Below are positions 53,501 to 64,000 of a stretch of DNA of 64,000 nucleotides, in pieces. The notes below the pieces were generated by a model, which was not told the origin of the DNA, ran no database searches, and was given only the letters and a program-made list of their open reading frames with translations. The first letter of the stretch is position 1. Each line of letters opens with the position of its first letter. Position numbers and translations under genes: made by a program. The stretch is from NCBI RefSeq assembly GCF_047663525.1, contig NC_092612.1:1397501-1461500 (forward strand), given 5' to 3'. This stretch comes from Anas platyrhynchos. Lineage: Eukaryota; Chordata; Aves; Anseriformes; Anatidae.

Positions 53501-56500
53501 TGTGACTGGCGAAGAGGTTTTGGTTTGGGGGGGACCCTGCTTTGGCTGGGGGATGCTGCAGGAGTTTGGGCCGAGCTTGCCAGCTCCGGCTTGCCCCAGG
53601 AGCGGAGCCAATCACCGGCTGGAGACCTCGTCTGGGTCCGTGACAGCTCTGGGTTTGGCACCAAATTCAAGCAGCGCTTCCTCGGTGGCACGAGAGCCTG
53701 CCGGGAAGCGTGGGGGCTCTCATCGGGACAGCGTGGAGCCCCACAATTGGCACTTTGGGTGAATTGGCCCACCGGGAGCCACTCCTCCCGGGGAGGCCGG
53801 TGCCAGGGAGCAGGAGCAAAGGGGAGGACACCAGAAAGGGAAAGATGAGGGGACAGGGATAAAAAAGGTCCCTTGAGTAGTGTGGGACCACGCTGCCCTG
53901 CCCGTGGTTGGCAGTAGGTCCCCTTCCCTGGCTGGTGGCGGAGCCGTGGCCTCCAGGTGTGCCCACATTTTATTCACTAGGGTGAGGAGCGGGGACACAT
54001 CGTGCACGTGTGATGCAGGTTCTGGAGCCGTCGGGGTCTGCAGGGTGCTCCGGGGTGCTTGGTGGCACCCACGTTTCACTTGTCACCTCCTGCTGTGGGC
54101 ACCTTCCCTACAACCCCCTCCCCGGGACCCCGCCTGTGATGGGAGCTGTGCAGGTCGATTTGTCAGGGTGTAAGGACAAAGCACCACCGTGCCTCGGAGG
54201 TGATGGGGCAGGGGGGTTGCAAGAACCTCGTCCTTTGCAACCCGAGGGTGTGGTTGTAGCGGAGAGGGGAGCGATGCTGGGAAGGGCGGAGGATGTGCAG
54301 AGGTGTCATGCTTTGGCCGTTCAGACCGAGAACTTCAAAAGAGGCAGAAATCCCCAGCCCCCAAGACATCCAGGTTCTTCCTAGAAATCAGCGGAGGTGT
54401 GGATGAGCGAAGGCACAGCTCTCGCTTCGCTGCCAGGGTAAAAAATCTGCTCCCTCTGGCAAACTGGACCGCTGTCAACAGAGCCAGGGAGGAGGCTGCA
54501 GGACTCGGAGGGAAGCGCGTTTGAGGTTTTGTCCCATTTCTTTGTGCGCTTGGGGTGTGCAGGCGTGGGGAGAGGAGGTGCTGGGTCGGTTTGGCTTTCC
54601 GCTGCTCGGAGCACAGCGGGGCAAAGCTCCTGGTGGATACGTTCCCTCGGAGAACGGTGCTCTTGGTGTTGGTGGCAGCACCCATTGTCACCTGCACCCA
54701 GAGCCACCCTTCGGTGAAGCATCTCCCAGCCTGCTCTAACCGGCCCCGCTGTCAACAGGAATGAGATTACGCGAGAGAGGAGCTTAGCATAAATTGCTCT
54801 TTCTTGGCAAGGTGAAGTCAAATAACAAGAGGCCCCACTAACCCCAGGTGATTGGGCTCTTTGTGTAGCTCCAAACATGCTCCAACGCTTCCAGCATTTA
54901 AAAATAGTCCAAGGAAGCCTTTCCCATTGAGGAAGTCTGATGACTGCAGCTCCCCCACCCACCATGTGGAGGTGGATGTACAGCATCCGCGAGGCAGCGA
55001 GGGGGTCAGATCCTGGCGGCTGCTGGCTGCGTAAAGCTGGGAGCCAACGCCATCCACCCGGCCTGGGGGGGCCCCCGGCAGCCCCCCGTTAACGCCGCTC
55101 CAGCAACCGGAGCCGGGCCTCGCCGGGAGAGCGGGACCGCAGGCGGTGGCAGCCCCGTTTCGCCGAGTGTTAACGAGAATCCGTCCGAATTTACACCATT
55201 TGGGGGGGGAAAAAAGTGCCGAGCGGGATCGACTTGGCGCGGTTTGAACTGGAGGTGGGAGGAGAAAATGGGTCTGGGAGAGAGACAAAGGGAATTTTCC
55301 AGGGAGACGTGCGCGCTCCGCGCCCGAGATCCGGCTGCTGGATGCCCGCGCGAGCCCGGCCGCGGCACAGCCGGCCCCGAATCTAGGGCAGTGGGAGCAC
55401 GCTACCCCCCCCCCATACTGCCCCCACCATGCTGCCCCCCCCTTGCCCTGCCTTTGTCTGGCAGCCCCCGACCCGCCGTGCCCCCCAGGAGCCGTCCGGC
55501 GCCACGCGTGCCGCGGTGGGATCGGGATCGTGGCGTGCGGGGGCCACGGACACACCCACCCCGGTGCGGCGAGGCGATGCCGAGACCTGGGGGGGCTTCG
55601 GCACCGTTCCCCCCCCCCTCCACCACCACCACACAACAAGGCGGTGATTGTCTGCGGCGGGCGGGCTGGTGGGGTCTGCCGCTGCGGGGTCGCGTTGTTT
55701 TTTCCATGGTGTGTTTCACGTTTTGCTTTTTTTTTTTCTTTTTAACACAACTTTCATCGCGATGTAAAATCACCGCACCAAAATGAGGCGGTTGCTTTTT
55801 TTCCTGCCGTATTGGTTTCTCTCTTTCTCTTTTTTTTCTCCCCCCCCCTCCTTGTAAACACAACTTGCATCATCAGTGCAATAAAACCTCGATGCGAAGG
55901 GATTTAGTTGTTTGTTTGTGGTCCTTTTGTGCGCGCCTGTGTTTTTTGACACCACTTTCATCAGATTTCCAATGCAGCAAAATCTTACCCCACAGATATT
56001 CAGGAGGGTGTATTTGTGATGTTCTTTGTGTGCTTGTCTTTTAACGTGGCTTTCATCTTAAATGGGAAAGGAATGCCCCACCTTACCAGAGATATTGGAT
56101 GGTTGCTGATTTTATGGTCCTTTAATTTGATGATGGTGATAACAGGAAAAAAAGACAAAGTCCTAATTTGCCCTTAGGCTCTTTAATACCACACCATGTC
56201 AAAATGTGCGAAGTGGGGTATTTACAGGTGTAACTTACACCCGAGCAGCGTGACGGAGCCTCGGTGTAAATGAGAAGAGGACTAAAAATCTTTTGTCTGG
56301 AGAGCTGGTCTCGTGTCTGACAAAACCACGAAATTCAGGGACCCGGAGTGATTTTTGTGGTGTGTTTAAGAGCTGTGAGGATGACCTCGGGGCTGTCTGC
56401 TGTAGGTGAAGCCCGTGCAGGGGCTGCAGGAGGTGTGCCAGCTGATGCCAGGTCAGATCCTTCCAGGCTGCATCAGTGGCACCGTGCACCCCTTCAGGAT

Positions 56501-59500
56501 CCGGCCTTCCAGCAGCGGCAATGGGAAGGGTGTCTGTGGGTTTCACCCTGAATTTACACTGGGGTAAAATTCCCGATGGTGGCCACGCCTGGGTTTTTTG
56601 TCACGCCATCCTCCTGCTGGCATTTGCCCCGTGCAGGGGGCACGTGCAAGGTTTGGAGCTGTTTTAAGGCCTTTTGGCACCGCCAGAGCAGCGCACGGGA
56701 GCCTCGGTGTAAACCAGGAGGTCCCACAGAACCACACTGGTTTCAGGCCTCTCCGAGTGAGGAAAGGTTTGGGATGAGCCCCTGCAAAGTAGACGGCAGT
56801 CAGGTTGGACATATCCTACACCCTCGTCGCCTTGGCAAGGTGGCTCAAGCTCCTTAAGCCTTCCCCGTTAGTTTTGATGGATTTGCTTACCCCTAATTCA
56901 GAGGAGAATTTGGCTCTGCGTCTGAATCACCCCCTGACTTGCCCCCGTCTCCAGTTTGGCAACGTCTAGGCCAGATTTATTTATTTATTTGTAGCCAGAG
57001 CTCGTGCTCTGTGGGCTCCTTCCAGTTAGGTGACTGGTCTGGGTGCCGGAGGCTCGGCAGCCCTCAAGGGTTCGCTCCTGGTTTGTGGCTTACTGGGGTA
57101 ATTTGCAAACACATTTACTTGGAGTCAATTGGCAATCAGTTAACCGAAGTTAGAAAGGAAAAAGGGGTGGGGGGAGGAAATGATCCTACGAGCCTCCTTC
57201 GCAAAATGCTTTGGGATCTGTGTTACTGGCAAAAAAAAAAGAAAATCAGAATAATAGAAGCTAGGTAGTGGAAACACAACAAGAAAGAGCTTAATTCTCT
57301 AATATAAAAATCCAACTGGCAGGAGTCTGCCAGGGATCAATTAGCTGATGTCTGCACACTGCCTTAAAGAGTAGAATGCTACCGCAAAGTTACACATTAT
57401 TATAGTTCCTACAGGTCCTTTTCTCTTAGTTTTACATTTTTAACACCACCTACTAAGCAGTTCTCTCCCCTTTTTTAACAATCTACCAAGCAAAGCAGTT
57501 TGTTGCATGTTGTTTCCAAATTTCGGTTACGCACAAAGAAAGCCTCTCACTAAAAAAAACACACAGGGCAAATTTCATATTTTTTTTTTAAAAAAAGCAC
57601 TCCAGACTGTGCTGCTAATCTGGCCAGGACATGAAGGGCCATATTCTGATCTTGGCATGCTCTGTCAGAAGCAGAGCGGTGTCAGGGAGCTCGGCCCCTA
57701 TTTTGTGGTGTGCGGCAAGGTCGAGGTTGGGGCTGGGGTAGGCAGGGAGCTGCGGCTACATCAGGGTGCAGCGCAGCCTGGTTTTAGCCGATGTAAATCA
57801 GTGCAGCCCTCCTGGAAGTTGGTGGAGTTATCTGGATTTGCGCTGCTTACGGCTTGGCCCGTTGTCTGCACCGATTTAGGGCTGCAGGAGATCTGGGCCA
57901 CTGAACCTGCTGGTCCTGATGGAGTTGGTCTCATTTCCTGTGGGGTTATTTTCTCCAGTTTTTAAGCGCAGGATCCCCCATCTGTCTGCCTCCGCAAAGC
58001 TGGCTTTCCTGTCTGCAGGCCTGCACAGAGACCCTCCCTCCCTCCTCCCCCTGCTTCTCACACCATCGACTGCACCATGCGTCCTTTTGTCCGTTTCTCC
58101 ATCTTCCCTCCCCTTCCCTTGCCGTTCTCTCTCCTCGCCCGTCTCCCGTTTGCGTCTTTGGGGTGTCTTCCCTTGGCCTCCACACCCCTCATTCTCCTCC
58201 TCGCCCTGCGGGATCACAGCCTGCCTCTCCCCTCCATTTCCATCACCTTTCCTCCATCCCTGGCTCCCTCCCACCCTCTCCAGCTCATGTAACTCGCTGA
58301 CGCTTGCCCTCATTCATGTGTATTCCTTGCCACTGCTCCCTTCCATCTGGCCCCAGCGTGGAGCCCCTGTCCTTTGTCACTGCTCTGCTTGCCTGACCCT
58401 CCGTGTCACCTCCTCGATTGTTCCCTGTGATGCGGGGCTCGGATCCCTCTCCCCCCACACACGGGCATTGTCCCGTGCCTTAAAAAACGCCGACCCCGCG
58501 CCCAGCCCTAATGAATCCCTACCTACGGACCCTGTTCAAGGTCCTAGGAGGCAGGACGTGGGGCGTGGGGGAAATTCAGCAAACCCTGCCTCAGTCCCCA
58601 GCAGTGCACGGGACTCATCTCCAGCGTGGATGCTTGTTGCTAACACCCCCGTTTCTTGCCGTGTGACGCTTTGGTGATATCCCTGGGGAAATGGTGGCAT
58701 CTTGGTTAATCTTCCTAAGATGGAATCTCCATCTTCGGAGCCAGAGTCACAGATGTGGAGCAGGCGTACGTCTGCCCAGGACAGGCCAGGAGCAGCCTCG
58801 GGGTTGTGGAGGGTGCAGGTAACCCCATACAATTTTATCCTGCCCTCCGTAGGCACCCTGGGGGAGCCTTTATTCTCTTACTTTGTGTGCATGTTTTTAT
58901 TCTGCTTTTATTCTACAGTTGTCCTGTTCTTTGACCGAGTTTCCCAAGTACTAATAATACACCGCTGTAGGTTGCCATTGGTCCACATCAACTGTTTAAA
59001 AACTTTGCTAAGCAAAGCATTGCAGATATAATTCAGGGTGCAAGCTCCGTGGGGAGCAACGTGTTGGCTGCACAGGACTGGTAGGGGCTGGATTTGCTTT
59101 GGACTTTCAGGATTTGCCTGGCTCTTTCTGTGTCAGATCTTGCGTTTCCATTCCCCGGGAGCGTGAAATCAGTGGCTGAGAGATGCGTTTAATGCAGCAG
59201 CATCACCACACTAATTGTTACAGGAAGTTTTGTGGTAACGCAGAGCCAGAGACAGCAATTCTCACCATTTTACAAACCGGGGACCGAGGCTCGGCGAGCC
59301 GAAGTAACTCTGAGGAGTTAAAAGTTGCAGTGGGAGTCTGCAGCAAAGTCAGGATTTGCCTGCACACGCCCTGCGTTTCTACACCCATGGCAAAACCCTC
59401 TGACAAATGAGGGGAAGGGGGGTTCAAAGCTGTGCCGGGAGGTTTCCTTGGTGGATGAGGCTGCACTCCAGTGCCCGCGTGGTGTTGCGAGAGGGAGTGC

Positions 59501-62500
59501 GACCCGTCGGGCTGGCTGCCTCTGCTTCGTGCAGCTGGAGCTATTGCTTGAGCCGCGCGTGGCGCATGGCACTGCTGCGAGCTTGGAGAAACATTCCTGC
59601 CATCTGCAGCGGCACCAGGTTCTGCTTTTATCGCTGAAGGTGCAGGGTTCAATTCTCCCTAATGATAAGGGGTGGTGGGATCGTTACGTTCCTGCAAGTA
59701 CCCCAATGTCACAAGTCCGCGTCTCGTGAGACGAGCTGCAGAGAAGTGGCGGCGCTAAGCGAGTGGCAGCCCCCAACTCCCAGCTGGGAGAGATGTTGTT
59801 ATTTATTAGGGTGTGTATAAATAATAATGTTCCAGCCTACCAGCTGCGGAATCTTAATTTCCTGGTCACAGAAGCATCGTTGGCGGGTCATTTTGTGTTA
59901 GAAGTGTGATGTTGGCATAGTGTGCTGTGGAAAGCTAGGGTGGTGTCAAACAGTCGCAGGAGAGAAGAGGTGGGCTCATTTTGGGGAGAGGAGGTTGCAG
60001 GGACAGGTGATTTTATGCAGTATCCTGATCTTTTTGCTCCATGAGCACTGAGCCTGATGTGTCCAGACACCTGCATGCCTGGGAAGCCAGGGCAGAATGC
60101 TCCCCTAACTCCATTTTCACTAGGAGGAATGCAGTACCCTGGAGAAGCACATTTTTTAGTTTTTCTTAGAGACCCAAGCTTGGAGCAAACCTCCTCCCAC
60201 AGAGGAAGCCCCAGTCTGAATGGGAACTCGGTGCCAAGGCTTTGAAAATGCCTTCAGGCACTGAGCGAGGCTTTTGGAGAGCAGGGTCAGAGGGGCAGCC
60301 GCGGGGAGGGCTTCCAGAAGTAGTTTAGAAAACTGTGCCACATCTGTAAAAATATTTAGTGGCTCGATGGCATCCTAGTGTCATCGAGGAACCTGGAGTC
60401 GCATTGCTGCCTCTAAACCCTTCTGAAAAAAAAAGACTTGGAAGCCAAAGCACAGTGAAAAGTCTCTTGCCTTTTTTGGAAAAGCAGAAAGACATTTTCT
60501 GAGCTGTCGGGAGCAGAGGGAATAGGCTTGGTGGGCTCCAGGGGGTGGGTGTTGGCATCACAAGTGGGTGGCATGGGAAGTGATCTTGGGAAAGGGTCCG
60601 AGTGCCTGGGCCGCTGTGGTGGGGAGCCATGTGGCACCGGTGTTCGATGCCCCAAAGCAGGGGCCAAGAGCAGAAGGCAGCCCTGGGTGGGGAGCAGGGC
60701 TGCACACACCGTGGCAGGGCTCTGCCTCAGTGCAGGAGGTCAGCCCTGCCCTGTTCTGTGCTTTTTTAGCCCCAAAGTAAATGGTAGCATCCCGCCAGCC
60801 CCCAGCAGTGCTGACAGCGGGGGTCCCACAATGTCTGAGGTGGGAGCCTGAAGTGCTGCATCTCTACCGCTTTCCCCAGGCTTGTCCTGCAAGAACAGAG
60901 TCTGGCTCGCACCACAGATTCACACCAAAAGCCCCATACTAGGACAAAAGTCTCCATGCAGAGAGGAATCCTGCCGCTGTACCGAGAAACACGCTGACTA
61001 GTGGCAAGGGGCAACTGGGGCGGCCATCTTCGCTGAGGGGCAACATGGCAGGGCCCAGGTCTTGGCCAGGATGGGCTTCCCCACAGAGCCCGCTGGCCCA
61101 TTGGGAGGGCTCAAGCTCTCCCTGGTTCCTGGGGGTGGGAAATTTCTGAGGGGTGGTTTCTGAAGGATGGCTGCTTTCTGAGGGGAAGCATCCGAGGGGG
61201 ATTGCGTAGTGAGGGGCAGCGCACAAAATGGCGGCGCCCTCCTGGGCATGGCAGAAGAGGGGGCTCCTGGAGGGGGCGACGCTCCTGCTATGCTATGAGT
61301 GAGGGGGAACCTTTGGCATTTTGTCTGTCCCCGTTAAGGGAGTAAAGGTCTTTCCCTCGTGTTTTGCCCCTGGGCAGTGGCACGGTGCACACAGCCTGCT
61401 GGAAACGAGGTGGCTTGTCCTGGTTTCCTGAGAAGAAGGGAGGGTGGTGAGAGAGGCGTCCTTTCTAACCTCCCTGCCTTGTTTTCCTTCTCTTCCCCAA
61501 GGCTGCAAGATCAAAGCCCTGCGGGCAAAGACCAACACCTACATCAAGACGCCGGTGAGAGGCGAGGAACCGGTCTTCATGGTGACAGGGCGGCGGGAGG
61601 ATGTGGCCATGGCTCGGCGGGAGATCATCTCCGCAGCCGAGCACTTCTCCATGATCAGGGCCTCCCGCAACAAAGCCGGGACCACCTTCGGCAGCGCTCC
61701 CACCTTGCCGGGGCAAGTCACCATCCGGGTACGCGTGCCCTACCGCGTGGTGGGCTTGGTGGTGGGCCCCAAGGGCGCCACCATTAAGCGGATCCAGCAG
61801 CAGACCAACACCTACATCATCACGCCCAGTCGGGACCGGGACCCCGTCTTCGAAATCACAGGTGCACCGGGCAACGTGGAGCGTGCTCGGGAGGAGATCG
61901 AGACCCACATCGCGGTGAGGACGGGCAAGATCCTGGAGTACAACAATGAGAATGACTTCCTCTCCAGCAGCCCCGATTCCGGCATGGAGAACCGCTACTC
62001 GGAGGCCTGGCGGGTCCATACGCCGGCGCCGGGCTGCAAACCCCTCTCCACCTTTCGGCAGAACAGCCTGGGTTGCATTGGCGACTGCTCCGTTGACCCC
62101 GTCTACGAGACACCCCGGCTGAATGACCAAAACGACTTCAATTATGGTTACCTCTTCCCCAACTACGGCGTGAACAAGCAAGATCTGTATTACGGGGTGC
62201 CGGAATCGGGCGCCCCGATGTGGGCTGGGCAGGAGAACACCAACCCTGTCTCGGTGCTCTTCTCGAAACAGCAGCGTTCCAGCAGCACTGGTGCCATCCA
62301 CCCGAATTCACATCGCTCCCCATCCTCCTCCATCCAAGAGCCCAATCTCTCTGGTCTCCCCAGGCGGTCCCAAGGAGAGCCGCTCCAAGGGTTTTCCAAG
62401 CTGGGGACGACTGCCGCTGCCCGGACGTCTGTCTCCAGCAGCCGCGAGTGCATGGTGTGTTTCGAAAGCGAAGTTACGGCAGCGCTGGTGCCGTGCGGCC

Positions 62501-62607
62501 ACAACCTCTTCTGCATGGAGTGTGCCGTGAGGATCTGCGAGAGGACTGATCCGGAGTGCCCGGTTTGCCACGCTGCAGCCACTCAGGCCATTAGAATATT
62601 TTCCTAA
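50055..62607 (+). CDS. MEX3A: MEX3A, KH/RING RNA-binding protein
   Basis: Two exons (50055-50538 and 61502-62607) join in phase to 1590 nt, or 529 aa (human 520). MEX-3 proteins bind RNA through tandem KH domains, act in post-transcriptional control and carry a C-terminal RING E3 ligase. KH1 spans about 145-215 with GXXG loop GRQG (159-162). KH2 spans about 232-302 with GPKG (250-253). The C3HC4 RING has Cys478, Cys481, Cys493, His495, Cys499, Cys502, Cys514 and Cys517. The N-terminus [20 protein letters not shown] is family-specific, so the start is secure although an open frame continues upstream. The linker holds Ser6, Asn6, Gln10 and long proline runs. The C-terminus is ATQAIRIFS. The gene is divergent from LMNA, as in human. 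Confidence 0.98.
50280..50309 (+). repeat. MEX3A: (CAG)10 polyglutamine tract in MEX3A
   Basis: Ten uninterrupted CAG codons encode Gln76-Gln85, followed by about ten prolines, two Gln and about eleven more prolines. Confidence 0.97.
50590..51075. repeat. ~20-bp minisatellite at start of MEX3A intron
   Basis: More than 20 degenerate copies of a unit like CCCTTTATGGCTAGGATCCC occur, drifting to CCCTTTTCGGCCAGCACC toward the 3' end. It begins about 50 bp after the exon 1 donor, behind a G-run of about 14. Confidence 0.95.
51762..51820. repeat. (TA)n/(CA)n microsatellite
   Basis: TA dinucleotides run into ACAC repeats. Confidence 0.95.
55738..56225. repeat. Degenerate ~90-140-bp tandem repeat in MEX3A intron
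   Basis: Four or five diverged units start near 55741, 55853, 55941, 56036 and 56178. Shared landmarks are (T/A)AACACAACTTTCATC, (C/A)AGATATT(C/G)(A/G)GG and TGGTCCTTT. AT content is higher than in the flanks. Confidence 0.65.
57636..57899. mobile_element. Possible ancient MITE with GGGCC termini
   Basis: The left end, GGGCCATATTCTGATCTTGG, and right end, GGAGATCTGGGCC, form degenerate inverted termini. The interior contains GATGTAAATCAG and GGTGGAGTTATCTGGATTT, like the amniote non-autonomous DNA elements with GTGTAAATC/GGAGTTA motifs. The assignment is from memory of the motif family only. Confidence 0.4.
59255..59370 (-). mobile_element. MIR-like SINE remnant
   Basis: CCATTTTACAAACCGGGGAC, CGAGGCTC, GAAGTAACT and GTCAGGATTTGCCTG, in order and spacing, match the reverse complement of a MIR 3' half (the ACAGATGAGGAAACTGAGGC ... 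AGGATTC type). It is heavily diverged. Confidence 0.6.
61502..62607 (+). CDS. MEX3A: MEX3A exon 2
   Basis: The acceptor CCCCAAG precedes GC TGC AAG. The exon is 1106 nt including TAA and encodes the rest of KH1 ([20 protein letters not shown]), KH2 and the RING domain. Confidence 0.98.
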
Positions 62608-62685
62608 AGAGACAGAGCAGGGCATTGGGGTGGGGTGGGGGGTAGGAAGGGAGCATGGGGGGGTCCAGGAAAGAAAAGTGATGAT

Positions 62686-62709
62686 AATAATAATAATAAT
62701 AATAATAAT
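62686..62709 (+). repeat. (AAT)n microsatellite
   Basis: About eight AAT units lie in the MEX3A 3'UTR. Confidence 0.95.
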
Positions 62710-63693
62710 GACATCTGAAGAACAAACGAATGAAAGAATAAATTAATTTAAAGAAGAAGAAGAAGAAAAAAAAAAGAAATTATTTTACAAGCAATGTATG
62801 TTATTTTTTAAAAAAAAGTGAATAATAAAATTAAAATGAATAGCAAAGCCAGAAATTTTGAAGGGCGAACGATGCTCCAGCCTGCGATGTCTTTTTTAAA
62901 ACAAGTACTCTGAACGCACACTCGGATCTCGCAAGCAAAGCGGTTTAGTTCAGTTTTTTTTGGTGGTGAGATTGGGACTTCTCTGCATTGACCAAGCCAG
63001 GCCATCTCGATCGGACGGGGAAGGGAGCAGGGATGCGGGGAGGGCCCTGCCAGCCTTTCTTCTCCAGCCATGTTCAATCTTCATCTTGGTCTGAAGCCCC
63101 TACTCTCCTCCCCCCCAGGGATGTCAGCCCAACTGGGAGCTCAGAAAGAAACAAATAGAAAGAAAGGAAAACGGATGTCGGGGATTTAAAAAAAAATAAA
63201 AAAAAGAAACCATCAACCTCTGGGAACCTGTTAGAACGAGGGCACAACTGTATTACCTCAAAGATTTAAACAAAAAAACCACAGCAGCTAAAGAACTTTT
63301 ATTGTTTTCCTTTTTTTCTAAAAAAAAAACAAAAACAAAAAAGCCACAAAAAAAAAAAAGAAAAGAAAAAAAAAAAGACGAAGAAGAAATAAAACTGACG
63401 CCGGTGAAGCTGAAGAAGGTTTGGAAGAACCTATTGGAATCACACTGGGCGATTAGCATTTATTTTATTATTCTGAGCCACCATGGAGTTTGGAACTTTG
63501 TTCTTTTTTCCTTATCCGAGCAGGGATTTGTTCATCAGACGAATCAGGAGTCACTAACAGGGTATTTCAAAAGCAGTCCTGAGTTCCCATCCGTGGGGGG
63601 AGTGTATCAACTTCCGCGTTTCTGTAGTTCACTCTTCATCCTTTTTTCCAAGTGATGCCAGCTGCAGCTACATGCAACACGCAAGCGCACGTG

Positions 63694-63716
63694 CACACAC
63701 ACACACACACACACAC
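63694..63716. repeat. (CA)n microsatellite
   Basis: About eleven CA units lie in the MEX3A 3'UTR. Confidence 0.95.
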
Positions 63717-64000
63717 TTGTAACATTGTGCTTTTCTTTTCTTAAAAAGTATATATATCACACCAAAACCTAAGAAAGACGATCATGCAATACAGGCAATG
63801 AGCCCATATGAAACCAACATGCATCCCAACAGAAAGCAAAAAAGAACCCCGAGTTTATATATATAATTTTGTTGTCGTCGTTTTTAAACTGGACCAAAAC
63901 TTTTGTTACCCAAAACCGAGTGGGGGGAAAAAAAAAAAAAAGAAGAAAAAGTATTTCTTTATGGACCAAAACCTCTTCAGCTGTCCTTTACCTGGATCTT

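Larger units (their letters stand above)
50539..61501 (+). other. MEX3A: MEX3A intron (11 kb)
   Basis: This is a single GT-AG intron. It begins with a G-run and a minisatellite, and contains a TA/CA repeat at 51.76-51.82 kb, a degenerate ~100-bp tandem repeat at 55.74-56.23 kb and old transposon remnants at 57.64-57.90 and 59.26-59.37 kb. The distal half is less GC-rich than the rest of the window. No further gene is supported. Confidence 0.85.
62608..64000 (+). other. MEX3A: MEX3A 3'UTR (partial)
   Basis: The 3'UTR is A/T-rich and runs off the window end. It contains an AAT repeat at 62686-62709 and several AATAAA hexamers (for example 62824-62829 and near 63388). It also has long A-runs near 63330-63375 and a CA repeat at 63694-63716. 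Which poly(A) signal is used cannot be told; mammalian MEX3A has a long 3'UTR. Confidence 0.75.

Overview
The window is vertebrate nuclear DNA, almost certainly from a bird. Four multi-exon genes with canonical GT-AG introns can be read. Their order, SLC25A44 - SEMA4A - LMNA (all minus strand) and then MEX3A (plus strand), matches the block around LMNA on human chromosome 1q22. Very high GC, long G and C homopolymers, abundant minisatellites and a CR1 LINE fragment point to a GC-rich avian microchromosome. The species cannot be told from the sequence.

Layout. 1-7060: SLC25A44, a mitochondrial branched-chain amino-acid carrier of 313 aa. It has three coding exons, an inferred non-coding first exon at about 6742-6930 and a CpG-rich ETS/YY1/NRF1 promoter. 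7290-14860: SEMA4A, a class 4 transmembrane semaphorin of about 760 aa in 14 coding exons, with a candidate upstream exon near 14840. 14.2-18.4 kb: intergenic DNA with a 32-bp minisatellite and other candidate SEMA4A first exons. About 18380-34860: LMNA, prelamin A of 653 aa in 12 exons. Most exon lengths are identical to the human gene, and an 11-kb intron 1 separates exon 1 from the rest. 34.9-49.4 kb: the LMNA-MEX3A divergent intergenic region, which has no gene I can support but contains several AT-rich, motif-dense islands. 49.5-64.0 kb: MEX3A, 529 aa in two exons around an 11-kb intron, with a 3'UTR that runs to the window end.

LMNA and MEX3A diverge from a shared 15-kb region. SEMA4A and SLC25A44 lie head-to-tail downstream of LMNA, and the SEMA4A poly(A) region is only about 250 bp from the SLC25A44 promoter. 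The gene products work in unrelated places: mitochondrial inner membrane, plasma membrane, nuclear lamina, and cytoplasmic RNA regulation. Their linkage is conserved synteny, not a pathway.

Exon boundaries were placed by joining splice sites in phase and comparing the translation with what I know of each protein family. Nearly all joins are in phase with family-like sequence on both sides. The main exception is the SEMA4A donor between the PSI and Ig-like domains. The most interesting non-genic observations are an AP-1-site cluster in LMNA intron 1, a G-rich tract at the start of SLC25A44 intron 1, a degenerate ~100-bp repeat in the MEX3A intron, and several candidate regulatory islands.
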